Positions 17,154 to 26,204 of a stretch of 64,000 bases of DNA are shown here, piece by piece. This DNA comes from Candidatus Gastranaerophilales bacterium (GTDB lineage Bacteria; Cyanobacteriota; Vampirovibrionia; Gastranaerophilales; Gastranaerophilaceae), in the NCBI GenBank assembly GCA_910587375.1, contig CAJULR010000036.1, forward strand, positions 62,001 to 126,000, given 5' to 3'. The translations under genes and the position numbers were made by a program. The notes under the pieces were generated by a model that made no database searches, was not told where the DNA came from, and saw only the letters and a program-made list of their open reading frames with translations. Numbering within the stretch: the stretch's first letter is position 1; each line of letters starts with the position of its first letter.

Positions 17154-18437
17154 TTATTCAAATCTTTTAAAAATTTTATCGATGTTTCTTAGGTATTTTT
17201 GATAGTTGAAACATTCTTCAATTTCCGCGTCACTCAAGTGATTGCGCATATTTTCTTTGAAATTTTCCTTATGGCAAACCCCGTTAAACGCGTCCATTGC
17301 TTCGCTTTGGACGATTTCATAGGCGGCTTCGCGCGTCATTCCTTTATCTACAAGCTTTAAAAGGCAGCTTTGAGAAAAAATTATATCTCCGTATTTTCCA
17401 ATATTTTTAAGCATATTTTGAGGCTTTAAAACCAAATTTTCAAGGGTGGAATTAAGCCTTGTGAGCATATAATCAGTTAAAATATTCGAATCCGGGAAAA
17501 TTACCCTCTCTACACTTGAATGAGAGATATCCCTTTCGTGCCAAAGGGTGATATTTTCCATTGCAGCAAGGCTATTTGCCCTTAAAATTCTGGACAGTCC
17601 GGATAAATTTTCCCCTGAAATCGGGTTTTTCTTGTGCGGCATGGCAGATGAACCCTTTTGGCCCTTTTTAAAGCCTTCTTCAACCTCTGCCACTTCCCAC
17701 CTTTGAAGATGGCGTATTTCAACCGCAACATTTTCAATGGCACAGCCTATTAAAGAAAGGGCTGAAATATAGGCTGCATGCGCGTCCCTGGCAATTACCT
17801 GAGTGCTTATTTTTGCAGGCTTTAGCCCTAAAATTTCACAAGTTAAAGTTTCTATTTCAGGTTCAATGTTTGAATAAGTGCCCACAGGGCCTGAAATTTG
17901 CCCTCTTAAAATGTCTGAAAGCGCGTGTTCAAGCCTATATTTCGCCCTCTCAAACATATCATACCAGTTTAAAAGCTTAAACCCAAAAGTTATGACCTCT
18001 GCCCCAATGCCGTGTGAGCGGCCAATGCACATTGTGTCTTTATATTTAAACGCAAGGGTTTTAAGCGTTTCTAAAAGGGTGTCTAAATCTTTTAATATAA
18101 TATCAGCTGAATCCTTCACCTGGAGGGCAAAAGCAGTGTCTATGACATCTGAACTTGTAAGGCCTTTATGGATGTAGCCTGAATATTTTTCGCCGACATA
18201 ATTATTCACACAGGTTAAAAAGGCGATAACATCGTGGTTTACAGTCTTTTCAATTTCATCAATTTCAAAAACCGAAAATTTTGCGGTTTTTAAAATGTGC
18301 TCATAGGCTTCTTTTGGAATTTGCCCAAGCCTGTAATAAGCCTCCACAACGGCAAGTTCCACCCTAAGGTAGTAGGAAAATTTGCTCTCCAATTCCCAAA
18401 TTTTTGAAATTTCTTCTCTTGAATATCTTTTAATCAT
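17154..18437 (-). CDS. purB: Adenylosuccinate lyase
   Basis: A 427-aa enzyme of the fumarase/aspartase superfamily. It cleaves SAICAR and adenylosuccinate in purine synthesis. The signature loop SSAMPHKKNPISGEN is intact; the catalytic His region (HIGIG-type GRSHGIGAEVITFG) and HKGLTSSDVIDTA are also present. Length is normal. An upstream in-frame start exists at 18464, but the ATG at 18437 (MIKRYSREEI) has GGAG at a suitable distance and matches family N-termini. It is the last gene of the recA-galE-rfbA-purB run. Confidence 0.95.
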   Translation of the reverse strand: MIKRYSREEISKIWELESKFSYYLRVELAVVEAYYRLGQIPKEAYEHILKTAKFSVFEIDEIEKTVNHDVIAFLTCVNNYVGEKYSGYIHKGLTSSDVIDTAFALQVKDSADIILKDLDTLLETLKTLAFKYKDTMCIGRSHGIGAEVITFGFKLLNWYDMFERAKYRLEHALSDILRGQISGPVGTYSNIEPEIETLTCEILGLKPAKISTQVIARDAHAAYISALSLIGCAIENVAVEIRHLQRWEVAEVEEGFKKGQKGSSAMPHKKNPISGENLSGLSRILRANSLAAMENITLWHERDISHSSVERVIFPDSNILTDYMLTRLNSTLENLVLKPQNMLKNIGKYGDIIFSQSCLLKLVDKGMTREAAYEIVQSEAMDAFNGVCHKENFKENMRNHLSDAEIEECFNYQKYLRNIDKIFKRFE

Positions 18438-18489
18438 AATTCTCCGTAGTTTAGACGCAGCCACTGTTTTGCCTTAAAGCGCAGGGAAA

Positions 18490-19371
18490 TTACACCTTTA
18501 CAAGGGCTTGTTCAACAATTTTATTTATATAGGCGCCATAGCCGTTATTTTTATACTTTTGTGCAAGGCATGCAAGCTGTTTAGCGTCAATATAGCCCAT
18601 TCTGTAGGCCACTTCTTCAATGCAGGCAATTTTCATCCCCGTATTAATTTCCATTGATTGAACAAAATTGCTTGCCTGAAGCAGGCTTTCAAAAGTCCCT
18701 GTGTCAAGCCAGGCAAAGCCTCTGCCTAAAATTTCAACATCAAGTGCACCGTTTTGAAGATAAATGTTATTTAAATCTGTAATCTCAAGTTCGCCACGCT
18801 CAGAGGGTTTTAAGGTTTTTGCATATTCTACAACCTTGTCATCATAGAAATATAAGCCTGTTACGGCATAGTTTGATTTAGGATTTTGCGGCTTTTCTTC
18901 AATAGAAACGGCTTTATTGTTTTTATCAAACTCAACAACGCCAAACCTTTGCGGGTCATTCACCTGATACCCGAAAACCGTTGCCCCTTTTGTTTTTGCG
19001 CCAACCGCTTTTAGCATTGAAGAAAACCCAAACCCATGGAAAATATTATCCCCTAAAATTAGTGCCACGGGCGAATTTTGGATAAAATCTTCCGCAATTA
19101 AAAAGCTGTCTGCAATGCCCCTTGTTTCAGTCTGCACAGCGTATGAGAACTTAATTCCAAGGCTTGAACCATCCCCCAAAACCCTTTGAAAATTTCCAAG
19201 ATCATTTGGATTTGAGATGATTAAAATATCCTTAATTCCTGCAAGCATAAGGGTTGTAATCGGATAATAGGCCATAGGCTTATCATAGACGGGAAGTAAA
19301 ATTTTTGAAATCGGAAGACTTGCAGGATACAGCCTGCTTCCTGCGCCCCCTGCGAGAATTATGCCTTTCAT
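18490..19371 (-). CDS. rfbA: Glucose-1-phosphate thymidylyltransferase
   Basis: A 293-aa nucleotidyltransferase making dTDP-glucose from dTTP and glucose-1-phosphate, the first step to dTDP-rhamnose for surface polysaccharides. The N-terminal [11 protein letters not shown] and [12 protein letters not shown] motifs, LGDNIFHG and EITDLNN are those of RmlA/RfbA. Length is typical. The ATG overlaps the galE stop by 4 bp (ATGA), so translation is coupled. rfbB, rfbC and rfbD are not in the window. Confidence 0.93.
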   Translation of the reverse strand: MKGIILAGGAGSRLYPASLPISKILLPVYDKPMAYYPITTLMLAGIKDILIISNPNDLGNFQRVLGDGSSLGIKFSYAVQTETRGIADSFLIAEDFIQNSPVALILGDNIFHGFGFSSMLKAVGAKTKGATVFGYQVNDPQRFGVVEFDKNNKAVSIEEKPQNPKSNYAVTGLYFYDDKVVEYAKTLKPSERGELEITDLNNIYLQNGALDVEILGRGFAWLDTGTFESLLQASNFVQSMEINTGMKIACIEEVAYRMGYIDAKQLACLAQKYKNNGYGAYINKIVEQALVKV

Positions 19372-20423
19372 AGTTTTTTCTCCTCCCCGTTTTCGGACGC
19401 TTTTTGGGCCTCATTTGTTGCGTTTTGTAAAGTTTTTAGAACTTTTTCCCAATTTGCTGCATTTTTCACAGAAATGTTAAGCGGAGTTTCAGATTGCCAT
19501 TTTAAAACTTCACGCGCTTTTGAGTTGTTAGCGATGAGCTTTGCAGGGTCGCCTTCGCGCCTGCCGCAAATCTTTAGGGGCACTTTAACATTTAAGGTGT
19601 TTTCAACGGCTGAAAATATCTCTTTAACACTTTGCCCGTCCCCGGTTCCAAGGTTTATTATCGTACTTTCGTTGTTTTGAAGATATTCATATGCCATAGT
19701 ATGCGCACGCGCAAGGTCGCAAACGTCGATATAATCACGCACACAGGTTCCATCTTTTGTGTCGTAATCTGTTCCAAAAAGGTTGAAAACCTTGTTCTCA
19801 TCTGCTTTTAGGATGTTTGGCACAAGGTGGGTTTCAATATCGTGCCATTCGCCCGAAACGTTTTCAGAATCCGCCCCTATAACGTTAAAATATCTAAAAA
19901 TTGTATATTTTAGGCCATAAGCATGGGAATAGTCTTTGATTGCAAATTCCATTGCAAGCTTTGAATTTCCATACGGATTTACAGGCTTTTGCGGGTGTTT
20001 TTCATCAATCGGAACATATTCAGGTTCCCCATATGTGGCGCAGGTAGATGAAAAGACGATTTTTTTCACATTGTGCTTCATCATAGCATCCAGCAAAGAA
20101 ATTGAGCCTGAAACGTTGTTATTATAATACTTTGAAGGGTTTGTAACACTTTCATTTACAAGAGAATTTGCCGCAAAATGTACAACCGCGTCAATTTTGT
20201 AGGTTTCAAAAAGTTTATCAAGGGTTTCAGTATCCCTTGTGTCGCCTTTTATAAAATCAACAAGGTTTCCTTTTGCAAATTTAGCAAAGGTTTTAAGCCT
20301 TTCAATTATTTCAATATGCCCAACAGAAAGATTATCAAGGATTACAACATCATACCCTGATTTTATAAAATCAATAGCAGAATGTGACCCTATATAGCCT
20401 GCGGCCCCTGTGATAAGTATCAT
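19368..20423 (-). CDS. galE: UDP-glucose 4-epimerase
   Basis: A 351-aa extended SDR enzyme interconverting UDP-glucose and UDP-galactose. Visible are the Rossmann glycine motif [13 protein letters not shown], the catalytic Ser/Thr region [11 protein letters not shown], YxxxK in YGNSKLAME, and YFNVIGAD. A Lys/Glu-rich tail of ~20 residues follows the usual end. It begins 3 bp after recA ends and overlaps rfbA, forming one transcription unit. It supplies galactose donors for envelope glycans. Confidence 0.94.
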   Translation of the reverse strand: MILITGAAGYIGSHSAIDFIKSGYDVVILDNLSVGHIEIIERLKTFAKFAKGNLVDFIKGDTRDTETLDKLFETYKIDAVVHFAANSLVNESVTNPSKYYNNNVSGSISLLDAMMKHNVKKIVFSSTCATYGEPEYVPIDEKHPQKPVNPYGNSKLAMEFAIKDYSHAYGLKYTIFRYFNVIGADSENVSGEWHDIETHLVPNILKADENKVFNLFGTDYDTKDGTCVRDYIDVCDLARAHTMAYEYLQNNESTIINLGTGDGQSVKEIFSAVENTLNVKVPLKICGRREGDPAKLIANNSKAREVLKWQSETPLNISVKNAANWEKVLKTLQNATNEAQKASENGEEKKL

Positions 20424-20426
20424 TTT

Positions 20427-21488
20427 CTATTCCTTATTTGCAAGTGTTTCTCTAACTTTTTCTTCAACTTCTTTCAGGATTTCAGGGTGTTCACCCAAAA
20501 ATTCTTTGGATTTATCCCTGCCCTGGCCAAGCTTTTCATCGTTATAGCTAAACCATGCACCCGCTTTTTTCACAATGTCCATATTTACAGCCACATCCAG
20601 GATATTTCCTAAGGCGCAAATGCCCTTACCGTATACGATATCAAATTCAGCCACGCGGAATGGCGGAGCCACCTTGTTTTTCACAACTTTTACGCGAACT
20701 CTGTTTCCGATGTCTTCACCTTCTTTATTTTTAACGGAATCAAAACGGCGAATGTCTAAACGTACTGAAGCGTAGTATTTAAGCGCATTACCACCGGTTG
20801 TTGTTTCGGGGTTGCCATACATTACGCCGATTTTTTGCCTTAATTGGTTAATGAAAATTACTGTGGTGTTTGTTTTTCCAACAATACCGGTTAATTTTCT
20901 TAAAGCCTTTGACATTAAACGTGCTTGAAGACCCATTTGCTGTTCATCCATAGCCTTTTCAATTTCAGCTTTAGGAACCAAAGCCGCAACAGAGTCAATT
21001 ACAATAACATCAATTGCGCCGGAGCGAACGAGTTCTTCTGCGATTTCAAGCGCCTGTTCGCCTGTGTCAGGCTGGGATATCAAAAGTTCATCAACATTTA
21101 CGCCCAAATTTCTTGCATATTCAGGGTCAAGAGCATGTTCTGCGTCGATAAATGCTGCGATACCGCCTTTTTTCTGGGCTTCTGCAACAATATGTTGTGC
21201 AAGAGTTGTCTTACCGCTTGATTCAGGCCCATAAATTTCTATAACCCTGCCTCTGGGCACGCCGCCAACCCCAAGCGCAATATCAAGCGCCAAGGCACCT
21301 GTCGGGATACAATCCACATTTACTGAAGATTTATCGCCAAGGCGCATGATTGAGCCTTTGCCAAAATCCTTTTCAATCTTATCCAAAGCCATTTTCAGGG
21401 CTTTATCTTTACCTTCTCTTAATTCCTTTGCCGCTGCGTCTTCTTTTGTTTCTTTTGCTGCCGCTTTTGCTTTTGTTTCCGCTGCCAT
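20427..21488 (-). CDS. recA: Recombinase A
   Basis: A 353-aa RecA with an extra Ala/Lys/Glu-rich N-terminal ~25 residues. Walker [13 protein letters not shown], Walker B ([10 protein letters not shown]), loop L1/L2 ([37 protein letters not shown]) and the QLRQKIG motif are intact. It drives homologous recombination and SOS co-protease activity. No LexA-type box of the Bacillus or E. coli class is evident in the short upstream gap shared with kdsA. Having recA head a sugar-nucleotide/purine unit is uncommon. Confidence 0.97.
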   Translation of the reverse strand: MAAETKAKAAAKETKEDAAAKELREGKDKALKMALDKIEKDFGKGSIMRLGDKSSVNVDCIPTGALALDIALGVGGVPRGRVIEIYGPESSGKTTLAQHIVAEAQKKGGIAAFIDAEHALDPEYARNLGVNVDELLISQPDTGEQALEIAEELVRSGAIDVIVIDSVAALVPKAEIEKAMDEQQMGLQARLMSKALRKLTGIVGKTNTTVIFINQLRQKIGVMYGNPETTTGGNALKYYASVRLDIRRFDSVKNKEGEDIGNRVRVKVVKNKVAPPFRVAEFDIVYGKGICALGNILDVAVNMDIVKKAGAWFSYNDEKLGQGRDKSKEFLGEHPEILKEVEEKVRETLANKE

Positions 21489-21580
21489 ACAAATCCTTCT
21501 CCATATCTAGCCGGTTTACCTTTAGTCGGTTTTACATAATAAAATTGCTATACCGCAATATTCATTATATAATAAATTTT

Positions 21581-22396
21581 ATGAAAACCATAATGCTTAA
21601 TAATTTTGAAATAGGCGGCAATTCCCTCACAATTTTTGCGGGACCATGCGCCATTGAATCTAAGGATGTTGTATTTAAAACAGCAGAAAAACTTAAACAG
21701 GTTTGTAAAGATTTAAACATAAACTACATTTTTAAAGCCTCTTACGACAAGGCAAACCGCTCTTCAATAAAATCTTTCAGAGGCCCCGGAATTGAAAAAG
21801 GGCTGGAGATTTTAGCAGCGGTTAAAAAAGAATTTGATTTACCGATTGTAACGGATATTCACAAAGAAGAAGAGGCAGCGCCTGCGGCAGAAGTCGCCGA
21901 TGTGTTGCAAATTCCTGCGTTTTTGTGCCGTCAGACAGATTTACTTGTGGCCGCAGCAAAAACAGGAAAAATTGTAAACATTAAAAAGGGCCAATTTTTA
22001 GCGCCCTCGCAGATGAAATCCATTGCGCAAAAGGTTGTAGATTCAGGAAACGACAAGATTTTAATAACAGAGCGCGGAACAACATTTGGCTATAACAACC
22101 TTGTGTCTGATATGCGCGGAATTAAGATTATTCAGGATATGGGCTATCCTGTTGTGTTTGACGCGACGCATTCTGTACAATTGCCCGGCGGAGCGGGAGA
22201 ATCTTCTTCAGGAGAAAGAGAATTTGCACCGCTTTTAGCAAAATCTGCGGTTGCCGCGGGGGCAAAATGTTTATTTTTTGAAGTTCACCCGGAACCTGAA
22301 AAAGCACTCTGTGACGGGCCAAACATGATTCCTTTAAACGAAGCATATGGCTTATTTAAACTTTTAAATGAAATTTTCAGGATTGTAAATAAGTAA
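21581..22396 (+). CDS. kdsA: 3-deoxy-8-phosphooctulonate (KDO-8-P) synthase
   Basis: A 271-aa cytosolic enzyme condensing arabinose-5-phosphate with phosphoenolpyruvate for lipopolysaccharide. The motifs LTIFAGPCAIES, FKASYDKANRSS, LQIPAFLCRQTDLL, KKGQFLAPSQM and FDATHSVQLPGG are characteristic. The reading frame is open further upstream, but the family N-terminus fits the ATG at 21581. It supports a Gram-negative outer membrane with KDO-containing LPS. It is divergent from recA. Confidence 0.95.
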   Translation: MKTIMLNNFEIGGNSLTIFAGPCAIESKDVVFKTAEKLKQVCKDLNINYIFKASYDKANRSSIKSFRGPGIEKGLEILAAVKKEFDLPIVTDIHKEEEAAPAAEVADVLQIPAFLCRQTDLLVAAAKTGKIVNIKKGQFLAPSQMKSIAQKVVDSGNDKILITERGTTFGYNNLVSDMRGIKIIQDMGYPVVFDATHSVQLPGGAGESSSGEREFAPLLAKSAVAAGAKCLFFEVHPEPEKALCDGPNMIPLNEAYGLFKLLNEIFRIVNK

Positions 22397-22468
22397 AGTA
22401 AGGTAAAATAATAGGCCTGAAAATAGGATTGTATCTTGAGGTCATAATTTAAAGCGCGCTGAAATTAT

Positions 22469-22876
22469 ATGGAAGAAATTGTTATTAAAAAAAATGAAAT
22501 TCCCGTTTTTGAAACAAAAAAGGATTTGTCAAACTGGGTAAAAAAGATTTTTGCCGAGCTAAAGACAGTGACAATTAAGGACACGGGAATCTCAGTTATA
22601 TTAACAGGTTCCGGCGCAGACAGAGAAACGCAAAAAAGGCGTTCTACAAGGGAAGAAAATAAAGCGGTTTTTTTAAAATTTAAAGAAATATTGGAAACTT
22701 CCATTAAACTTGCAGAAAGAAAAGCTGATGAAAGACACTTGCACAATCAAGAGATTTATTTTAACAAAATTCAATTAGACAACAACATTTATGAGGTTGA
22801 AATAATATTAGATTATCTTGAAAAAAATAAAGAGTACCGTTATGCAGGGCATAAACTTAATAAAATTACTCACTAA
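22469..22876 (+). CDS. Possible PBECR/LPD3-type nuclease-fold protein
   Basis: A 135-aa single-domain protein. The pattern FETKKDLSNWVKKIFAELK, TREENKAVFLKFKEILETSI, then NKIQLDNNIYEVEIILDY and YRYAGHKLNK recalls the small barnase/EndoU/colicin-E5/RelE-like (PBECR) or LPD3 domains found at the ends of phage MuF and polymorphic toxin proteins. It is an independent gene here with no visible immunity protein. No clear ribosome binding site is seen. The assignment is by pattern and tentative. A strong minus-strand promoter drives a small RNA that converges on its 3' end. Confidence 0.4.
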   Translation: MEEIVIKKNEIPVFETKKDLSNWVKKIFAELKTVTIKDTGISVILTGSGADRETQKRRSTREENKAVFLKFKEILETSIKLAERKADERHLHNQEIYFNKIQLDNNIYEVEIILDYLEKNKEYRYAGHKLNKITH

Positions 22877-22931
22877 AATAGCGCCCAGTTCCACGCAGGC
22901 ATAAATGCACTACAAACCGCAGGCGCTATCC
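22875..22931 (-). ncRNA. Candidate 57-nt structured small RNA
   Basis: The transcript predicted from the promoter at 22938-22966 begins GGATAGCGCC and ends GGCGCTATTTT. Its first and last 8 nt (22922-22929 and 22878-22885) therefore pair perfectly and close the RNA, with TTTT as terminator. An internal GCAT/ATGC hairpin is present. It abuts the stop codon of the PBECR-like gene on the other strand. Its target is unknown; an antisense or 3'-overlap role is possible. Confidence 0.5.
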
Positions 22932-22937
22932 ATATAT

Positions 22938-22966
22938 ATTATAGCAAATGCTGTTGGGTATTTCAA
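22938..22966 (-). promoter_or_regulatory. Near-consensus promoter of the 57-nt RNA
   Basis: Minus strand: TTGAAA (22961-22966), 17-bp spacer, TATAAT (22938-22943). It matches the sigma-70 consensus except at one -35 base, better than promoters seen for protein genes here. Confidence 0.7.
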
Positions 22967-23005
22967 GCCATGCCGGAGCACCAAACAAGCAAAATGCTGC
23001 AAAAC

Positions 23006-23446
23006 CTACTCGTACAGTTTGGAGATTTTTTGTTTAAGTTCAGGATCTTTTTGGCACAAATCCTGAATAAAAATTGAAAATTTTGTCATGCGGGAAAACA
23101 TTGTTTCAGACATTATATGCTCCATCTTGCAAGCGTTTTCCACCGCCTCTTCTTTAGAAAGATTCAAAATATTTTCCAAAAATTCGCTCATTACCTTGTG
23201 TTTTTGAATAATATCCTCTGCAAGTTTTTCGCCAAATTCCGTTAAAGTAATTGAAGAATAAGGCTCATAGTTAATTAAACCCTTGTTTTTAAGGCTTATA
23301 AGGGCACCTGTGACAGAAGCTTTTTTCACATTTAAAATATTTGAAATATCAGTCACCTTTGCTTCGCCTTTTTTTGAAACCTCGTTATATATTGTTTCAA
23401 GGTAATCTCCAAGGCTTTCAGAGAGCGCTTTTAAATCTTTTTCCAT
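23006..23446 (-). CDS. DtxR/MntR-family metal-dependent transcriptional regulator
   Basis: A 146-aa regulator. An N-terminal winged helix (EAKVTDISNILNVKKASVTGALISLKNKGLI) is followed by the dimerisation/metal-binding helices (QKHKVMSEFLENIL; ENACKMEHIMSETMFSRM) carrying the Cys/Glu/His-type ligands of this family. It would repress iron or manganese uptake genes when metal is bound. It starts immediately after the stop codon of the vWA gene (TAA then ATG), so the two are co-translated. No metal transporter is adjacent. Confidence 0.85.
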   Translation of the reverse strand: MEKDLKALSESLGDYLETIYNEVSKKGEAKVTDISNILNVKKASVTGALISLKNKGLINYEPYSSITLTEFGEKLAEDIIQKHKVMSEFLENILNLSKEEAVENACKMEHIMSETMFSRMTKFSIFIQDLCQKDPELKQKISKLYE

Positions 23447-24217
23447 TTAATTTTCTTCCACTTTTATTGTGCCTTTAACGTTTTTATCAATATTCAAGCT
23501 TTCAAACAGGCTGTCTAAAAGCTGGTTTTTTGTGTTTGCACTGTAAAATTTACCTCTCGTTGCTACAGCAGCGCAGCGAAGCTGGTTATTTGCCTCTTCA
23601 TCATATATATCAAAAGCAATAACATCAATTGAGATGTCATCACGTGTTTTCATAAGTTCTATTGCATAATCACAAGGGCTCTCATCACAGTTTTCTCCGC
23701 CATCTGTTAAAAGGACAATATGTTTTTTACCTTTAACGCCTGCAAAATCAATGTTTACAGCTTGTTTTAGAGAATATGTTATAGGAGTCCAGCCGACAGC
23801 CTTTGTAGAATATAAAGCACCCAAAATATTGTCTGCATTTTTTTCTCCAAAAGGAACGACCATTTTTGACGCCATGCACCCTTGAAGATATGTAAAACCG
23901 ACCTTATGGCCATATACGCGAAGGCCCGTTTTTATTGAAGGGGGAATTTTTGGCAAAATTACGGTTAAAGTTTCAAGCGCCACCTGCATTTTGGTTTTGC
24001 CGCCCATTTTTTCATTCATTGAATTTGAATAATCCACAATGAATAAAATGTTTGAGCCGTCTGAAAACCCCGGGGCGTCTGATTTTAGCTTTTGAAAGGT
24101 TTCAGGCGTATAAACACTGTATTCAAAGTTTGATTTTGCAATTGCCTTATCTAAAATGTTATAATTTACAAAGGCAATGAAAAATATTATAAAGGTTATT
24201 ATTTTAAGATTATTCAT
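23447..24217 (-). CDS. Secreted von Willebrand factor A domain protein
   Basis: A 256-aa protein with an N-terminal hydrophobic signal or anchor (IITFIIFFIAFVNYNIL) and a vWA domain. The MIDAS motif DYSNSMNEK, the conserved Thr region (GWTPITYSL) and LLTDGGENCDESPC are intact, so a divalent metal can be bound. Cysteines in the domain suggest disulfides outside the cytoplasm. It resembles the TerY/Ca-activated chloride channel-like vWA class. It is translationally abutted to the DtxR-like regulator, an unexplained but striking coupling. Confidence 0.8.
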   Translation of the reverse strand: MNNLKIITFIIFFIAFVNYNILDKAIAKSNFEYSVYTPETFQKLKSDAPGFSDGSNILFIVDYSNSMNEKMGGKTKMQVALETLTVILPKIPPSIKTGLRVYGHKVGFTYLQGCMASKMVVPFGEKNADNILGALYSTKAVGWTPITYSLKQAVNIDFAGVKGKKHIVLLTDGGENCDESPCDYAIELMKTRDDISIDVIAFDIYDEEANNQLRCAAVATRGKFYSANTKNQLLDSLFESLNIDKNVKGTIKVEEN

Positions 24218-24258
24218 AAAATTATTTTACTATAAATTGAAATTTGGAGGAGTACTAT

Positions 24259-24888
24259 ATGGAATTATTTGAATGTATCGATACAAGAAAAACTATCAGA
24301 AAATACACAGATTACATACCGACAGATGATGAGATTAAAAGAATAATAAATTCTGCCCGCCTGGCCCCTTCTGCAATAAATGCGCAAAATTGGCGCTTTA
24401 TAGCCGTTTTAAACCAAGATGTTAAGCACAAAATGGCTGAGGCGATTTCAGATAAGTATGATGAAATTACAAAAAATTTAGACGAAGAAACAAAGGGCCG
24501 TGTGCTTAGCTATAAAGGACATTCAACCTTTTTTGAAAACGCGCCTGTTGTGGTTGTATGTGTTGAAATTGAAGCGCCAAAATTTATGGGCGGAGTTTTA
24601 GAGCAGGCAGGATATTCAAAAGAAGCAATTTCAAAAATGCGCCCGGATTCTTACCTTTTAAGCATGGGCGGGGCGGTTGAAAATATGATACTTTCAGCCA
24701 ATGCTCTGGGGCTTTCAAGCTGTTGGATGGTGGCCCCGGTTTTAGCGCATGATGAAATTAAGACTATTTTAAATTTTGCAGAAAATGAAAAAATTACAAC
24801 ATTGCTTGCAATTGGAAAACCATATTCAGAAAACCCAAACAAGCCGCCAAAGAAAGATTTATCGGAAGTTATGCAAATTATAAAATAG
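24259..24888 (+). CDS. Nitroreductase-family FMN oxidoreductase
   Basis: A 209-aa flavoenzyme. RKTIRKYTD and ARLAPSAINAQNWRF near the N-terminus are the FMN-binding signature; GLSSCWMVAPV and AIGKPYS occur towards the C-terminus. It reduces nitro-, quinone- or similar substrates with NAD(P)H, or has another flavin role. An in-frame TTG lies upstream, but the ATG at 24259 has GGAGGAG 6 nt before it. It is monocistronic, ending at the terminator 24939-24973. Confidence 0.9.
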   Translation: MELFECIDTRKTIRKYTDYIPTDDEIKRIINSARLAPSAINAQNWRFIAVLNQDVKHKMAEAISDKYDEITKNLDEETKGRVLSYKGHSTFFENAPVVVVCVEIEAPKFMGGVLEQAGYSKEAISKMRPDSYLLSMGGAVENMILSANALGLSSCWMVAPVLAHDEIKTILNFAENEKITTLLAIGKPYSENPNKPPKKDLSEVMQIIK

Positions 24889-24938
24889 GCCTCAAAAAAT
24901 TTTCAAAAATTTGCGCCTTTTAAATATTGCACAATTAG

Positions 24939-24973
24939 AACGCTTGTGGTATTTTATTTACCCAAGCGTTTTT
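24939..24973 (+). terminator. Terminator of the nitroreductase gene
   Basis: AACGCTTG/CAAGCGTT stem, extended by TGGTA/TACCC, then TTT. Confidence 0.75.
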
Positions 24974-25084
24974 AGCACCGTTTAAAAACTACACAATAAT
25001 TTTCTCGCTTGGCCGCACCTTAATACTAACTTCAAAATACTAATTAACATTAACAACCACATACTAAAGAGGAAATTGCATTTT

Positions 25085-25705
25085 ATGCGTACAAATTCAG
25101 TAAACTTTAACAACAGAATTTCTGCTGCAAAAATTAATATTGCATACACACCAAAAGAAGATGAAACAACAACAAGCCCTTCTAAAGATTTAAAAGAAGT
25201 TTTAAAACCTTTAGAAGTTGACACTTTAACCTTTGGAAAAAAGGATAAAGAAAAGAAAGATAGTAAATCCGGGGAGAAAATACCCGCTTTTATGCATTCT
25301 ATGCTGCTTAATATGGGCCAAAAAAGAGCACCAAAGATTGAAGCGCAGGCAAAATTAATTGAAGAAGACGCGGCAGAAGCTATGGGCTTTTCATACGTTG
25401 GAAGCATAATGTCCCACAGCAGAGAAACAATCACAGACGGCATTGAAACAAACGATGATACAAGAACAACATCACAAATTTATGAATTTAAGGACGGTGT
25501 GCTTACGAAAGCGGAAATTGGCATAACAGAAAGCTTAAAAACCGGCGCCAAAACAACAAAACAAATATATGAATTTGAAAACGGGAAATTATCTGCCGTA
25601 TATGAGAATGTGACAGAATTTAAAGATGGGACAAAGGATTTCAAAAGAAAATATTTGGCAGATGAAAAAGGGCACCTAAAGTGTGTTTATAACAAAGTGT
25701 TCTAA
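25085..25705 (+). CDS. Unknown protein with MORN-like 'YEF..G.L' repeats
   Basis: A 206-aa protein that I do not recognise. The start is ATG at 25085 with GAGG upstream; a TTG three codons earlier is too close to it. The N-terminus MRTNSVNFNN and the later DTLTFGKKDKEKK resemble the lineage-type N-terminal motifs seen elsewhere here. The C-terminal half has short beta repeats: IYEFKDGVLTKAEIG, IYEFENGKLSAVYEN and FKRKYLADEKGHLKCVYN. Such repeats resemble antitoxin/MORN-like beta sheets. The role is unknown. Confidence 0.6.
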   Translation: MRTNSVNFNNRISAAKINIAYTPKEDETTTSPSKDLKEVLKPLEVDTLTFGKKDKEKKDSKSGEKIPAFMHSMLLNMGQKRAPKIEAQAKLIEEDAAEAMGFSYVGSIMSHSRETITDGIETNDDTRTTSQIYEFKDGVLTKAEIGITESLKTGAKTTKQIYEFENGKLSAVYENVTEFKDGTKDFKRKYLADEKGHLKCVYNKVF

Positions 25706-25783
25706 GCTTAACACCAGCAAGAATATAAGGGTAAAACACAGTAATATAGGACAAGGTAATAAAATTAAAAGATAAATAGGCAC

Positions 25784-25810
25784 AAAAAGAGGCAGGAAAT
25801 TATTCCCGCC
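25784..25810 (-). terminator. Terminator of the 53-aa gene
   Basis: Minus strand GGCGGGAA/TTCCTGCC stem (one wobble) followed by TCTTTTTG. Confidence 0.75.
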
Positions 25811-25842
25811 TTTGCTGAATTAAACTAAAATTTGAAAATTTT

Positions 25843-26004
25843 TTACATCAAGCCTAACATTTTTTTGTACCAGCTGAAAGTTTCAAGTTCAATCCCGTTG
25901 AACGTAGTTTTTAGGCATTGTTTTTTAAGATAACTTTGAAACTCATCATTGAATTTTGACTTTGTCGGTGATTTAACTTTGAGCTTTTCTGCAAGAGTAG
26001 TCAT
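25843..26004 (-). CDS. Small basic protein of unknown function (53 aa)
   Basis: MTTLAEKLKVKSP... is preceded by GGGAGGTG at a normal distance, which decides this start over an upstream in-frame ATG. The protein is Lys/Phe-rich with no recognised domain. It has a candidate TTATAA-16-TATAAT promoter around 26062-26092 and its own terminator. It appears to be a genuine independent small gene. Confidence 0.6.
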   Translation of the reverse strand: MTTLAEKLKVKSPTKSKFNDEFQSYLKKQCLKTTFNGIELETFSWYKKMLGLM

Positions 26005-26204
26005 GTTTAGCACCTCCCGTTTTTGAACACACACTGCACACTTTTAACTAACAACATAAATTTATTATATCATACGATAATGATTTTATAAAGTTTGTAA
26101 AGTTTATTTTTTGCCCTAAAAACACCCTAAAACCACACATTTTTTGTAAATTTTTGTAACAATTTTGAAACTTTTTTAATATTTTTAAAATCAGGCCTAA
26201 AAAT

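Noticed and set aside
21489-21580. SOS (LexA) box between recA and kdsA
   Set aside because: No palindromic CTG-N10-CAG or GAAC-N4-GTTC type site found in the gap.
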